Positions 16,337 to 25,450 of a stretch of DNA of 64,000 nucleotides are shown one piece after another. The DNA is from Leptospirillum sp037442005. Its GTDB lineage: Bacteria > Nitrospirota > Leptospirillia > Leptospirillales > Leptospirillaceae. The notes under the pieces are model-generated. The model did not search any database and was not told the origin of the DNA. It saw only the letters and a list, made by a program, of their open reading frames with translations. The stretch's first letter is position 1. Each line of letters opens with the position of its first letter. The stretch is taken from positions 1 through 64,000 of the forward strand of contig JBBIRA010000001.1 in assembly GCA_037442005.1 (NCBI GenBank), in the 5' to 3' direction. A program made the position numbers and the translations under genes.

Positions 16337-17312
16337 AAGTGTTTTTTTCCTGACAACCGGAGCGCTTTTCCAGCTTTCGTCCCTTTGGGGAATTGGAGGG
16401 GCGACACCTTTTTTTCCTCTTTTTATCGGGCTTTTTGCCATCGGGTATCTTCTCTGGTTGCGGGGAACGCTCGCTCAAACAGGGGGTTTTCCCCGGGTTG
16501 TCCTGGGAGGGCTACCTCTCCTGGTGCCTTTTCTGGTGCCGGCTTTTTTTCTTGCAGGACTGGGGGTGTACTTCCTGTCCCATCGGAGTCCTGACCTCTT
16601 TTTGCAATCGGATTTTGTTGAATTCTATTCCCATCTCGTATTGCCGGGTACCGTTCTGTCTCCCGAAGAACGGATTGCCGAGATCCGAGCCTTGCAGCCT
16701 GCGGGGGATATCCTGCAGGGCGATGACCTGGCTCTCAAGCAATCGGTTCTGGCCTTGATCGGGGAAGAGGTGTCCGGGGATGTGGTTCGACTGCTTCAGG
16801 GGGCCAAAAATGATCCGGAAGATGAAATCCGGTTGATTGCAGCAACGCTTCTGACACGGATTGAACATGCCTTCCGGGAGAAGATTGAGCGATTGAAGGT
16901 TCAAGTCGAGTCCGTTGAACGGGAACGTTTATTGGGAGAGGCGTATTTTGCCTATGCGGATTCAGGGCTTCTGGTTGGAGCCCTCCGTCTCCGGGAAGTT
17001 CGCAGCGGACTGGAATGCTTCCTGAAAGTATTCAAACAGGGGGAGAGTCTGGCTGATACGCTTCTTGTAAGGGCTTCTCGTGAGGCCATCATGACCGGCG
17101 ACAAGGCTTTCCTTGAAGAGGTGAGGCGGGTGGTGGCCCTGTCCGGTCGAGTCGAGATCAATGAGCAGATTCTGCTTACCGAACTGTTTGAAAGAAAAGA
17201 CTATGTCTCTTTTTTCAGGTTGGCCGCTTCTTCTACCAATGAGTCGACCCATCACTGGTACCGGCAATTGTCGGAATGGGAAGGGAGGATGGACTCTCTT
17301 GCCGGAGCCTGA
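16311..17312 (+). CDS. pelE: PelE-like inner-membrane protein
   Basis: The product is 333 residues, close to the ~329 of Pseudomonas PelE. Two to three transmembrane segments lie in the first 95 residues (ALFQLSSLWGIGG, FLVPAFFLAGLGVYFLSH). The remainder is a cytoplasmic helical TPR-like domain (DDLALKQSVLALIGEEVSGD). PelE is part of the PelDEFG inner-membrane synthase. It overlaps pelD upstream and pelF downstream, so the three are coupled. Confidence 0.8.
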   Translation: MGFLKRQPESVFFLTTGALFQLSSLWGIGGATPFFPLFIGLFAIGYLLWLRGTLAQTGGFPRVVLGGLPLLVPFLVPAFFLAGLGVYFLSHRSPDLFLQSDFVEFYSHLVLPGTVLSPEERIAEIRALQPAGDILQGDDLALKQSVLALIGEEVSGDVVRLLQGAKNDPEDEIRLIAATLLTRIEHAFREKIERLKVQVESVERERLLGEAYFAYADSGLLVGALRLREVRSGLECFLKVFKQGESLADTLLVRASREAIMTGDKAFLEEVRRVVALSGRVEINEQILLTELFERKDYVSFFRLAASSTNESTHHWYRQLSEWEGRMDSLAGA

Positions 17313-18792
17313 GAATGACGCCGACATCTGTCTGATCCTCGAGGGGACCTACCCGTACGTCACGGGAGGCGTGTCCTCCTGGACACATCGTCTGATTACC
17401 CATTTGCCGGAATTCCGTTTCCATCTTTTCTGTCTCGTGGCTGATGGATCCCCCAAGTCCTGGGTGTACCCCAAACCTCAGAATGTCATCGGTCAGACGG
17501 ATCTCGTATTGGTGGGCGATGAATCAGAAGAAGGGCTGTTTCAGCGGAAAGAAGGGCCATCACCGGATTTGTTCCGGAATGTTGAAGAATTCCATCACCG
17601 TCTTCTGACCGGAGACACTTCAGGATTTTCAGCCCTTTACCGTTCATTTCTGGAAGTTCCTGAAAAAAAACGGCTGTTCCATGGGTTAATGGAGAGCCAT
17701 GAGTCCTGGGAGATCCTCAAGACATTTTATCAGACACAGTTCGGGGAGGAATCTTTCCTGGATTTTTTCTGGATGTGGAGAACCACCCATGCGCCCCTTT
17801 TCCGGGTTTTGTCGTCTGAGCTTCCCCGTGCCTCCTTGTATCATGCCATGTCGACGGGATATGCCGGTATGCTGGGAGTGATGGGCTACTTATCCACCGG
17901 TCGTCCCCTTTTATTGACCGAACACGGGATTTATACACGGGAAAGGAAGATCGAGATCGCCCTGTCCGAGTGGATCGGCGGTCGGTTCCAGCGGGAAGGC
18001 AAGGTCCGGCCGGTCGATGAAACAATTCGGGGATTCTGGATGCGGATCTTTCAGAAAATGGGACGGATTGTCTATGACAATGCGGATCTGATCATCACGT
18101 TGTTTGAAGGGAACCGGCAGATTGAAATCAGGGATGGTGCGGATCCTGACCGTATCCGGATCATCCCCAACGGAATCAGCGTTGGGGATCGGGCTCCGCG
18201 CTCCCTGAAGACGTCCGGCATTCCCCGGGTGATTGCCCTTGTGGGGCGCGTCGTTCCCATCAAGGATGTCAAAACCTTTCTTCAGGCCGCGAGGATTGTT
18301 CTCGATTCTGAACCGGAAACATTGTTCTGGGTCCTGGGACCGACGGATCATGACAAGGATTATTTTCAGGAGTGTCTGGAACTTTCCCGGTTTCTTGAAT
18401 TAGGCCCTTCAATCTCGTTTATGGGATCGGTCGACCTGTCCTCCTATTATCCCCGGATCGATCTTCTGGTCCTGACCTCGTTGTCAGAAGCGCAGCCTCT
18501 GGTGATCATGGAGGCGGGGGCGGAAGGGATCCCGGTCGTGGCCTCCCGTGTCGGAGCCTGTGAAGAGCTTCTCATGGGAAGGACTCCAGCCGACCGGTCG
18601 CTCGGACCGTCCGGGATCCTGACCGGTGTGGGGAACCCTCAGGAAACAGCTCTTGCGATGCTCGCCCTTGTCAGGGATCCCGAGAGGGCGTTTCGTTTCG
18701 GTATGGCCGGACGCAGACGAATGGATCTTTTTTATAAAGAACAGGATGTCTTTGACGCCTACCGGTCTTTATACCGGGAAAGGATTCCCTGA
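17299..18792 (+). CDS. pelF: PelF-like GT4 glycosyltransferase
   Basis: The product is 497 residues (Pseudomonas PelF is 507). The N-terminal sequence DICLILEGTYPYVTGGVSSW is diagnostic of PelF. The C-terminal GT-B half has GRVVPIKDVKTFLQA and the E-x7-E motif (EAQPLVIME, Glu at about 397 and 405). PelF is the cytosolic transferase that polymerises UDP-activated amino sugars into Pel. The TTG at 17299 was chosen because homology begins just after it and GGGAGG lies 10 bases upstream; upstream ATG starts lie deep in pelE. Its TGA overlaps the pelG ATG. Confidence 0.93.
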   Translation: MPEPENDADICLILEGTYPYVTGGVSSWTHRLITHLPEFRFHLFCLVADGSPKSWVYPKPQNVIGQTDLVLVGDESEEGLFQRKEGPSPDLFRNVEEFHHRLLTGDTSGFSALYRSFLEVPEKKRLFHGLMESHESWEILKTFYQTQFGEESFLDFFWMWRTTHAPLFRVLSSELPRASLYHAMSTGYAGMLGVMGYLSTGRPLLLTEHGIYTRERKIEIALSEWIGGRFQREGKVRPVDETIRGFWMRIFQKMGRIVYDNADLIITLFEGNRQIEIRDGADPDRIRIIPNGISVGDRAPRSLKTSGIPRVIALVGRVVPIKDVKTFLQAARIVLDSEPETLFWVLGPTDHDKDYFQECLELSRFLELGPSISFMGSVDLSSYYPRIDLLVLTSLSEAQPLVIMEAGAEGIPVVASRVGACEELLMGRTPADRSLGPSGILTGVGNPQETALAMLALVRDPERAFRFGMAGRRRMDLFYKEQDVFDAYRSLYRERIP

Positions 18793-20186
18793 TGGCAGGA
18801 ATCGGTTTTGCGCTCAGGAAGCTTCTGGTCCGGGACGAGATGTCTTCCATTCTGACGGGTTTTTTCCTCTCAGCGGTGGTGGCCGCCGGTCCCTGGATCC
18901 TGACTTCCGTCGGTCTTCTGATCATCGGGTTCATCGGGGTTTCTTCTTTTTCCGATTATGACCGCTATCTTGAGTTCCGTTCCATTGTGACCTTCCTGTT
19001 TGCGTCAACCCTGATTCTGACCGCCCCGCTGCAAGTCCCCATGACCCGCTATATGGCGGATCTGTTTTACCGGAAAAACTATTCCCGGGTTCGTTCCTTG
19101 CTGATCACGTCCGTTGTGATGGCTTTGGGGATCGCGTTCATTCCGGGGATAACGGGGCTTCTTTTCCTCAGGCTGCCGTTGGGAGAGTCTTTGGCGGTTC
19201 TTGACCTGTTTTTCATTCTTCTTGCTCTTTGGATCACCTCCTCATTTGTGTCAACGCTTAAGGACTACAATGCCGTAGGCTTGGCTTTTCTGACCGGTAA
19301 TCTGATCAGTATAGGCGGTGTTTTTTTCGGCGCCCGGATGGGTGATGTGACCGGAGGCATTCTCGGGTATGCACTGGGGCAGGGAATGATCCTGACGGTT
19401 CTCATCGCACGTCTGTTGATCGAATTTCCGGGAGACTTTTTCTGGGATGCCGATGGAGTGGCCTTTTTCCGCCATCGATTGGATCTTGCCCTGATCGGTA
19501 TCTTTTTTTCCGCCGGAGTCTGGGTGGACAAGATTCTTTACTGGTATGGCCCCGGATCAAGGGCGGTGGTGGGTTTTATCCGGATGAACAAGGAATATGA
19601 TGTGGGAATGTTTTTTGCGCTTCTTCTGGTCATTCCGACGCTGGCTTTGTTTGTTGCCTACTTTGAGACAGGTTTTTATGAACAATACCGGTTTTTCTTT
19701 CTGGTTGTTCACGGGGGGTATCCCCTGTCTGAAATCGGGGTTGCCAAAGAAAAGATGATCCAGTTTCTTCGAAGAGCGTTGGCCTTTGTGATCAAGATCC
19801 AGGGAGCCGTGACCGTTCTGGTGCTTTTGAATGCCCATCATATGCTGAGTTTTTTTCACGCGGACCTTCTGGCCCTTCCCGTATTCCGGATCGGGTCGAT
19901 CGGTGCACTCATGCAGGTTCTGTTTGTTCTGGAAACAACCCTTTTACTGTACCTGAACCGGGGTGATATTGTGCTGAAACTCTGTGGCGGTCTTTTTGTT
20001 CTGAATCTGGCGCTGACCCTTTTTTTCATGAAGATGGGATCTCAGGAAGAAGGGCTCGGGTATTTTTTTTCCTGCTTCCTGGTGACCCTTTGGGGGTACT
20101 TCCATCTGGACAGAGCTTTTCTGGATTTTGAATATACAATCTTTATGAGACAGCCCCTTTCTCCAGATGGGCGGGCTGAATCATGA
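18792..20186 (+). CDS. pelG: PelG-like polysaccharide transporter membrane protein
   Basis: The product is 464 residues (Pseudomonas PelG is 456). The N-terminus MAGIGFALRKLLVRDE is characteristic of PelG. About 12 transmembrane segments are visible, in the MOP/PST flippase-like fold. It moves the growing Pel chain across the inner membrane together with PelD, PelE and PelF. It ends the operon; there is no obvious intrinsic terminator in the 61 bp before the next gene. Confidence 0.92.
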   Translation: MAGIGFALRKLLVRDEMSSILTGFFLSAVVAAGPWILTSVGLLIIGFIGVSSFSDYDRYLEFRSIVTFLFASTLILTAPLQVPMTRYMADLFYRKNYSRVRSLLITSVVMALGIAFIPGITGLLFLRLPLGESLAVLDLFFILLALWITSSFVSTLKDYNAVGLAFLTGNLISIGGVFFGARMGDVTGGILGYALGQGMILTVLIARLLIEFPGDFFWDADGVAFFRHRLDLALIGIFFSAGVWVDKILYWYGPGSRAVVGFIRMNKEYDVGMFFALLLVIPTLALFVAYFETGFYEQYRFFFLVVHGGYPLSEIGVAKEKMIQFLRRALAFVIKIQGAVTVLVLLNAHHMLSFFHADLLALPVFRIGSIGALMQVLFVLETTLLLYLNRGDIVLKLCGGLFVLNLALTLFFMKMGSQEEGLGYFFSCFLVTLWGYFHLDRAFLDFEYTIFMRQPLSPDGRAES

Positions 20187-20212
20187 AGTTCCACTATCGG
20201 GGGTCATTTGGT

Positions 20213-20241
20213 TTGACACCATCTTTTGAGGGGGTGATAAT
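20213..20241 (+). promoter_or_regulatory. candidate promoter between pelG and the reductase gene
   Basis: TTGACA and GATAAT are separated by 17 bp. The -10 ends only six bases before the ATG of the next gene, so a transcript from here would be nearly leaderless. It may separate this group from pel. Confidence 0.35.
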
Positions 20242-20247
20242 CCGTTC

Positions 20248-20991
20248 ATGGCAAAAAGAGAAGTCATCGAAACATCCATTATCCGGGTTATTCCTGAAAC
20301 TCCGAGGGTGAACACATTTCGGCTTGGCCTGTCTCCCGGGTCATTTTCCTTTAAACCCGGCCAGTTCCTGATGGCTTCCATTCCGGATTTCCTCCGGGAG
20401 GATGGAAAACCTGTCCGTCGTGCGTATTCCATTGCCTCATCCCCATTGGACATTGAACAGGGTTATGTGGAACTGACGATTACCAGGGTGGGGGAGGGAG
20501 GATACTTTTCAAACCGGATCCACGAATCGAAAGAGGGAGACCCTGTTCTTATTGAAGGGCCTTATGGAAAATCATTCCATCTTGATTATCCTCCGGCGAA
20601 TTTTCCCGAATCGTATCTCTTTGTCGGTTCCGGGTCAGGGATTGCTCCGCTGCGCTCGATGATCCGGACTCTTCTCCGGGAACAATGTCCTGTTCCGCTC
20701 AGACTGTTTTACGGGTACAGAAACAGCTCTGACTGTATTTATGAGCCGGAAATGAGCGAGTGGGAGGAAAAAGGGGTTTCCCTGAGCCTCGCACTTTCCG
20801 GCCACTCTGCGCTCCCTCCAGGGTTTTCGGGGACGACAGGCAGGATTACGACTGTTCTGCCTCAAGAAATTTCAGGGTATTCCGGGGAAGATGTTTATAT
20901 TTGTGGTCCACCTGCCATGGTGGGTGAGACGGTAAACTTTTTCCAGACAGAGGGGTTTCCGGAAGATCGTGTTCACAAGGAGCAGTGGTGA
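20248..20991 (+). CDS. ferredoxin/flavodoxin-NADP reductase-like FAD oxidoreductase
   Basis: The product is 247 residues with the FNR-superfamily fold: FAD-binding RAYSIASSP near residue 55, the GPYGKSF loop, nucleotide-binding VGSGSGIAPLRSM, and the C-terminal CGPPAMV motif with a terminal Trp. It transfers electrons between NAD(P)H and a one-electron carrier or an oxygenase partner. No ferredoxin domain is fused and no obvious redox partner is adjacent. It starts the plus-strand group that runs to 24663. Confidence 0.88.
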   Translation: MAKREVIETSIIRVIPETPRVNTFRLGLSPGSFSFKPGQFLMASIPDFLREDGKPVRRAYSIASSPLDIEQGYVELTITRVGEGGYFSNRIHESKEGDPVLIEGPYGKSFHLDYPPANFPESYLFVGSGSGIAPLRSMIRTLLREQCPVPLRLFYGYRNSSDCIYEPEMSEWEEKGVSLSLALSGHSALPPGFSGTTGRITTVLPQEISGYSGEDVYICGPPAMVGETVNFFQTEGFPEDRVHKEQW

Positions 20992-21089
20992 GCCGATCCC
21001 TCCTCCCGATTGGGAAAATGGATGATAACTGTGCTTTACCCGCCTGATTCCGGTCTTGGGGGGTGGCGTTAAAGAAGGGAGTTGTTCTG

Positions 21090-22112
21090 ATGACTGAGGT
21101 CGCAACCCATGTCAAATCGGGAGGAACCTCTTCGGGTCGCCCTTCTTCATGGCGGTGGAATGTGGGGCTTGTCATTTTCCTGATGATGATCATTCCGAGT
21201 TCGGTCATGGTCATCCTGTACTATCGGGAAGTGATGGCGACCTATTATGTTACGAGAAATCCGCTTCCCAAATCGGCCCGGGATATGGCTTCGGGGCTGG
21301 ACCAGATTGTGATTTCCGATATCAGGGATACGCTGGCGTTGGGAAATCAGCTGGCAAACACTGAACTTCTGAAGAGCCCCGATAAGGTCAGGGATCTTCT
21401 GGCCCGGTATGTGATGTCCGGCCACCTCCAGCGATTTGGAGGATGGGAGGTAACAGATCCTTCCGGACAACAGATTCTTGGAGGGGTTGGCAATCGGGGG
21501 ATGGAGCCTCATCGGGCCCAGGCACAAGCCCTGATTGCGGATCTGAAATCGGAAGGGGGCGCTGCCCGTTTATCCGAACCGGTTGTGGACCCCGTCAATC
21601 ATCTCTCGTTCCTGTTGGTTGCTGTTCCAATCCTGCACAAAGGGCAGACTTCGGACGAACGGCCACTGGGGTATCTTGTGGGGATTGAAAATCTGACGAC
21701 CACCCTTGAGCCCTACCTGTTTCAGCCCCGGAAAAAAGGGGCCCCCGGCCTCTCCTACATAGCATCCACCGATGGAGACATTCTGGCCAGCTCCCGCGAT
21801 CTTCTTGTAGGACAAAAAATGGACAAAATCGGCCTTTCACCGGTTCTCGATCGTTTCCGTCAGGGTGTTTCGGGTGGGTACAAGGCATACGTCCGTGGCA
21901 CACGATACCTTTTTGGGACAGCATTGATGAGTGATACGCAGGGCATTGCCCCCCATCCCTGGATGGTGGTGCTTCAGGCCCCGGAGGATGTGGTGATGGT
22001 CAAGGCCAAACGCATGAGATTCGTGATGGATCTGGTGGCCTTTGTCGTCGCGCCGACATTGTTCTGCGTCGATCTCTTTTTCCTGTTCCGGAGCATCCGC
22101 TCCAGTCGCTGA
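21090..22112 (+). CDS. Cache-like membrane sensor protein without output domain
   Basis: The product is 340 residues. The first membrane segment is near WNVGLVIFLMMIIPSSVMVI and a second near the C-terminus (LVAFVVAPTLFCVDLFFLF). The ~250-residue region between them is periplasmic and resembles a double-Cache sensor (GGWEVTDPSGQQILGGVGNR and SYIASTDGDILASSRDLLVG). Such domains normally feed a methyl-accepting, kinase or cyclase domain, but here only a short cytosolic tail follows. ATG 21090 has AGAAGGGAG eight bases upstream; GTG 21063 is an alternative. Confidence 0.6.
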   Translation: MTEVATHVKSGGTSSGRPSSWRWNVGLVIFLMMIIPSSVMVILYYREVMATYYVTRNPLPKSARDMASGLDQIVISDIRDTLALGNQLANTELLKSPDKVRDLLARYVMSGHLQRFGGWEVTDPSGQQILGGVGNRGMEPHRAQAQALIADLKSEGGAARLSEPVVDPVNHLSFLLVAVPILHKGQTSDERPLGYLVGIENLTTTLEPYLFQPRKKGAPGLSYIASTDGDILASSRDLLVGQKMDKIGLSPVLDRFRQGVSGGYKAYVRGTRYLFGTALMSDTQGIAPHPWMVVLQAPEDVVMVKAKRMRFVMDLVAFVVAPTLFCVDLFFLFRSIRSSR

Positions 22113-22118
22113 TTGCTG

Positions 22119-23288
22119 ATGGCCCTTCCTCTTCCGCCTGTCTCAAAAGTCGGTTTTGTCGGTGCAAGCCGCTTCACCCTTCCAATGGTTCGCTGGATGG
22201 TTGAAAAGGGGTACCCCGTCATCTGGGTTGATCAGAGCTTTAATGCGCTTGAAGAAAGCCTTGCCCTGTTTCGCCGGGAACTCAATGAAGAAGAGCGCCA
22301 GGGAGAGCGGACCGCGGCGCGGACCGCTCATGTATCCAGCCTTCTCTCCGGATCAACCAGTCTCTTTGACCTTGTCGGATGTGATCTTGTCATTGATGGA
22401 ACCAGGGATCCGATTGAAGGCAAGATCGCATTGGCCCGATCGCTTGAAGAGCTTCTGGGTGACCGGGTCCTTCTGGGTGTTTTTATCGGGTCCCTGACCG
22501 TCTCGCATATTGGTTCCAGAATCCGCCATCCTAACCGGGTCATTGGCCTTCGGCCCGTCGGTCTTCCTCCCCGTGTTCTGAAAAGTTTTGAAATTCTGTC
22601 GGGTGTTGAAACATCGTCCGAGAGTGTTTCCCGTATGTCGGATTTTTCCCGGATGCTTGGTCTTGAGCCTGCCCTTGTCCGGGAGGGGCCCGGTGGAATC
22701 GTCAATCGTCTGCTGGCCCGGCTGTTTTCCGAAACACTTCTTCTGCCTCGCCAGATCCGTGGGGAACACCAGGCCATCGATCAGTCTCTGGCCAAATCAG
22801 GATTATCCCTGTACCCATTTGAAATGATGCGGAAACTGGGAGAATCCGAAGTCCGGGGAATGATCTCTTTTTTCAGACGGTATTATGGTCCTTCGTTTCC
22901 TGACCCGGAAGAGCTTCCTTTAAGCTCGGCGATGACGTCCGGTTCTCTCCATGAAGATGCCGATGCGTTTAACCGGGAAGCCACCCAGGGAGGGCGGACG
23001 ATTTCCCTCTCCGACTGGGCAGATGGTGTCCTTCTGGCGTTAATAAATGAAGCGGTCCAGATTGTTTCGGAAGGAATCAGTGATGAGGAGACGGTGGACC
23101 GGATCACCCGGATCACCTTTCTGGGGGATGATGGCCACTCGGGGCTTCTCACAAAAGGGTCCCGGAAAGGGTGGCCCCTGATCCTGTCGGGACTGTGGGA
23201 CTATTCCCGGAGAACGGAGGGGAGGATCTGGCCTTCGTCAACGCTTCAGCTCTGGGCGGCCTCGTCAAGAGAAAGCCCGCCGTCATGA
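22119..23288 (+). CDS. 3-hydroxyacyl-CoA dehydrogenase-like protein
   Basis: The product is 389 residues. A Rossmann N-terminal domain (KVGFVGASRFTLPMVRWMVE, later IDGTRDPIEGKIAL) is followed by two helical domains typical of the family (EGPGGIVNRLLARLFSETLL; LSDWADGVLLALINEAVQIV). The nucleotide-binding loop reads GASRFT instead of the canonical G-x-G-x-x-G, so NAD binding may be altered. The family reaction is oxidation of 3-hydroxyacyl-CoA, but no other beta-oxidation gene is nearby. ATG 22119 was preferred to TTG 22113. Its stop overlaps the next start. Confidence 0.72.
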   Translation: MALPLPPVSKVGFVGASRFTLPMVRWMVEKGYPVIWVDQSFNALEESLALFRRELNEEERQGERTAARTAHVSSLLSGSTSLFDLVGCDLVIDGTRDPIEGKIALARSLEELLGDRVLLGVFIGSLTVSHIGSRIRHPNRVIGLRPVGLPPRVLKSFEILSGVETSSESVSRMSDFSRMLGLEPALVREGPGGIVNRLLARLFSETLLLPRQIRGEHQAIDQSLAKSGLSLYPFEMMRKLGESEVRGMISFFRRYYGPSFPDPEELPLSSAMTSGSLHEDADAFNREATQGGRTISLSDWADGVLLALINEAVQIVSEGISDEETVDRITRITFLGDDGHSGLLTKGSRKGWPLILSGLWDYSRRTEGRIWPSSTLQLWAASSRESPPS

Positions 23289-24196
23289 AGGGAATTTCCC
23301 TTCCGATTGTTTCCGCCTCCCGCCGAACGGATATTCCTGCCTTTTATGGTGACTGGTTCAATCAGAGAATAGTGGAAGGCTATGTTGATGTCCCCAATCC
23401 CTTCAATAAAAAAATGACCCGTGTTTCCCTGAGGCCCGGAGAAGTCGCCGGTTACGTCTTCTGGTCCAGGAATCCGGCGCCATTTCTGCCAGTCCTCAGG
23501 CGACTCGTTGATCGGGGAGAACGGGTTCTTTTCCACGTGACCGTGACGGGGTTGCCCAGGGAGGCAGAGAAACGGATCCCTCCGGTGGACCATGTGGTGA
23601 AGGGAATCATGGGGTTGTCCGGAATGTTGCCAAAGGAGGCCATCATCTGGCGGTTTGATCCCATGCTATCTCCAGAAGGGGGTTACCGGGGAGAGTTCCG
23701 GCGACGGTTTCTCTCGATTGCGCAAAGACTCGCTCCTTTGGTCGACAGGGTCATGGTCAGTTTCCTTGATCCGATGAGAAAAACCCGGAGGAACTTTCCG
23801 GAAGGGTCGACGTGGTGGCCGTCGGAACAAACGGTTTCACAAAAGGATGAAATCCGGGAAACACTTTTCTGGATGCAGGAAGAAACACCGGTTCGGGGTC
23901 GGATCTTCCTCTGCAGTGAGCCGGATTATGAAGCGATGATTCCGGCCGGTTTCTGTATCCGTGCCACTGATTTGAACCGGGCCTGGCCGGAGTTTTCCCC
24001 ATTGATCGAGTCCCCTTCCGCGCCGACCCGTCCTGGTTGCGGTTGTGACCGGGCGATTGATATCGGCGTTTATGATACCTGTCCGGGGGGGTGCCGTTAT
24101 TGTTATGCGGTTTCCTCTCCGGACCAAGTTCTTGAGCGGTCGAAGAATTTTGATCCGATGGCACAATCGTTGGGTGTCCTTCGGGAGAACCATTGA
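23285..24196 (+). CDS. DUF1848 family protein
   Basis: The product is 303 residues. It starts with PIVSASRRTDIPAFYGDWF and ends with a cysteine cluster (PGCGCD, then CPGGCRYCYA), both diagnostic of DUF1848. The C-terminal CxxxCxYC resembles a radical-SAM-type iron-sulfur ligand set, though it lies at the wrong end for a standard radical SAM enzyme. No biochemical function is established as far as I know. ATG 23285 overlaps the upstream TGA. Confidence 0.85.
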   Translation: MKGISLPIVSASRRTDIPAFYGDWFNQRIVEGYVDVPNPFNKKMTRVSLRPGEVAGYVFWSRNPAPFLPVLRRLVDRGERVLFHVTVTGLPREAEKRIPPVDHVVKGIMGLSGMLPKEAIIWRFDPMLSPEGGYRGEFRRRFLSIAQRLAPLVDRVMVSFLDPMRKTRRNFPEGSTWWPSEQTVSQKDEIRETLFWMQEETPVRGRIFLCSEPDYEAMIPAGFCIRATDLNRAWPEFSPLIESPSAPTRPGCGCDRAIDIGVYDTCPGGCRYCYAVSSPDQVLERSKNFDPMAQSLGVLRENH

Positions 24197-24210
24197 ACAA
24201 AGGAGGCTCC

Positions 24211-24663
24211 TTGGAACAGGAAATCCGATTTCTGCTGCGCTCTCCCAGAAGTACGCTGGGCGGTTATTGTTTTCTTCCCCGGTTGATCGACAAGGTCCGT
24301 CTGCAGGAAAAGGGGGCACTTCCTCCCCAATACCATGAGAACCTCCTGAAACCCGGCCGGACATTTGATGGTCGTCTGATGGAGTTTATCGGGGTCGCTC
24401 CTGAGGATTTGCGAAGAATCATCCTGGAATCCCGAAATGACGAAGAGGTTCTCGAAAGGGTGATCAAAGTCGGGTTAAAGAAGACGGGTCAGGAAAAAAA
24501 GGACTGGATCGAGTCCATTCGCAAGGACCGTCCGGTCCCGGAGAGAGCTTCGGCGAGAAAAATCCACTACCCGGAAGTTGCAATCAAATACGACGTCTCC
24601 GGACTCTCCCCGTTTGATCTCGTTGATCTTGACGAAGTCCGGATCTCCACGCCTCAGGATTGA
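24211..24663 (+). CDS. DUF5069 family protein
   Basis: The product is 150 residues. LLRSPRSTLGGYCFLPRLID and the following YHENLL, GRLMEFIGV and NDEEVLERV segments match DUF5069. Function is unknown. The TTG at 24211 directly follows AGGAGG (24201-24206); TTG 24193 is less likely. It is the last gene of the group and is followed by a terminator hairpin. Confidence 0.75.
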   Translation: MEQEIRFLLRSPRSTLGGYCFLPRLIDKVRLQEKGALPPQYHENLLKPGRTFDGRLMEFIGVAPEDLRRIILESRNDEEVLERVIKVGLKKTGQEKKDWIESIRKDRPVPERASARKIHYPEVAIKYDVSGLSPFDLVDLDEVRISTPQD

Positions 24664-24713
24664 GGGTAAAACCCGTTTGTGAGAAAGGGGGCTTTACCCT
24701 TGGTTCTTTATTT
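24664..24713 (+). terminator. intrinsic terminator after the DUF5069 gene
   Basis: GGGTAAA (24664-24670) pairs with TTTACCC (24693-24699), with additional C/G pairing inside, followed by a T-rich tail TTGGTTCTTTATTT. It lies between convergent genes. Confidence 0.65.
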
Positions 24714-25352
24714 GATCAGTCTCTTGAGAAGGGGCGGGTAGACTTTCTTTTCAGCGGCGGACCAGAGCATCACATAGTGGCTGACAAGAAGCAGGTGCTT
24801 GCCGGCAAGGGGAAGCGGAAGTTCTTGTGGAAAGTGTTCCATTCCCTTGATTTCTCCGACGGCGGTAATGAGGTTTCCCGTGCCGACGGCGGGAACATTG
24901 TTGTCATTGTTTCCGAAGACAATCAGTCCACTTTTTTCCGGATTCAGTTTGGGTTTTGTCTGGCCGATCATTTTCAGGGAGGGGACAAACAGGATAAAGG
25001 TATCCTGACTGGTGACCTCTTTTGTTTTCTGTTTCCGGGTCAGCTTTTTCGGAAAGGAGTCTTCTGTCAGGGGCAGGGCCCTGACCAGAAAAATTTGCCC
25101 GACAGGGGAATCGGTTCTGCGGATGATCTGCCCTCCCAGAACGGCGATATTGCCAATCGGAAGGGGTGATGTCTTCAGGATGGAATGAAGGTCATCCGGC
25201 GTTTTTTTGGTGACGAAGACGGTCATCTGTTCGGGGGCTTCCTGCGTTGTGCATCCGGCCAGTCCAATTATTCCCGTTATTCCCGCAGAGGTGCACAATA
25301 AGGCCATCATCCAGAAAGAGCGAAAAATTCGGAATTGTTGGGTTTGTATCAT
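24708..25352 (-). CDS. Slp-like outer-membrane lipoprotein
   Basis: The product is 214 residues. The signal ends in the lipobox LAGC (Cys 34). The body follows the Slp/YeaY pattern: IGNIAVLGGQIIR, IFLVRALPLT, a mid-protein TFILF segment, GNLITAVGEIKG, and LLLVSHYVMLW near the end. Slp proteins are starvation- or stress-induced outer-membrane lipoproteins. GAGG is seven bases before the ATG. It is divergent from the methyltransferase gene and has a good promoter of its own. Confidence 0.6.
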   Translation of the reverse strand: MIQTQQFRIFRSFWMMALLCTSAGITGIIGLAGCTTQEAPEQMTVFVTKKTPDDLHSILKTSPLPIGNIAVLGGQIIRRTDSPVGQIFLVRALPLTEDSFPKKLTRKQKTKEVTSQDTFILFVPSLKMIGQTKPKLNPEKSGLIVFGNNDNNVPAVGTGNLITAVGEIKGMEHFPQELPLPLAGKHLLLVSHYVMLWSAAEKKVYPPLLKRLIK

Positions 25353-25450
25353 TCTGTTTCCTCATGGTTTTTAATCGTGTTGCTTTTTTGGGATGATGGA
25401 TTGTCGCTGGGGCACTGACCGTCTGGCTGGCCGGATTAACCAACTCCAGG

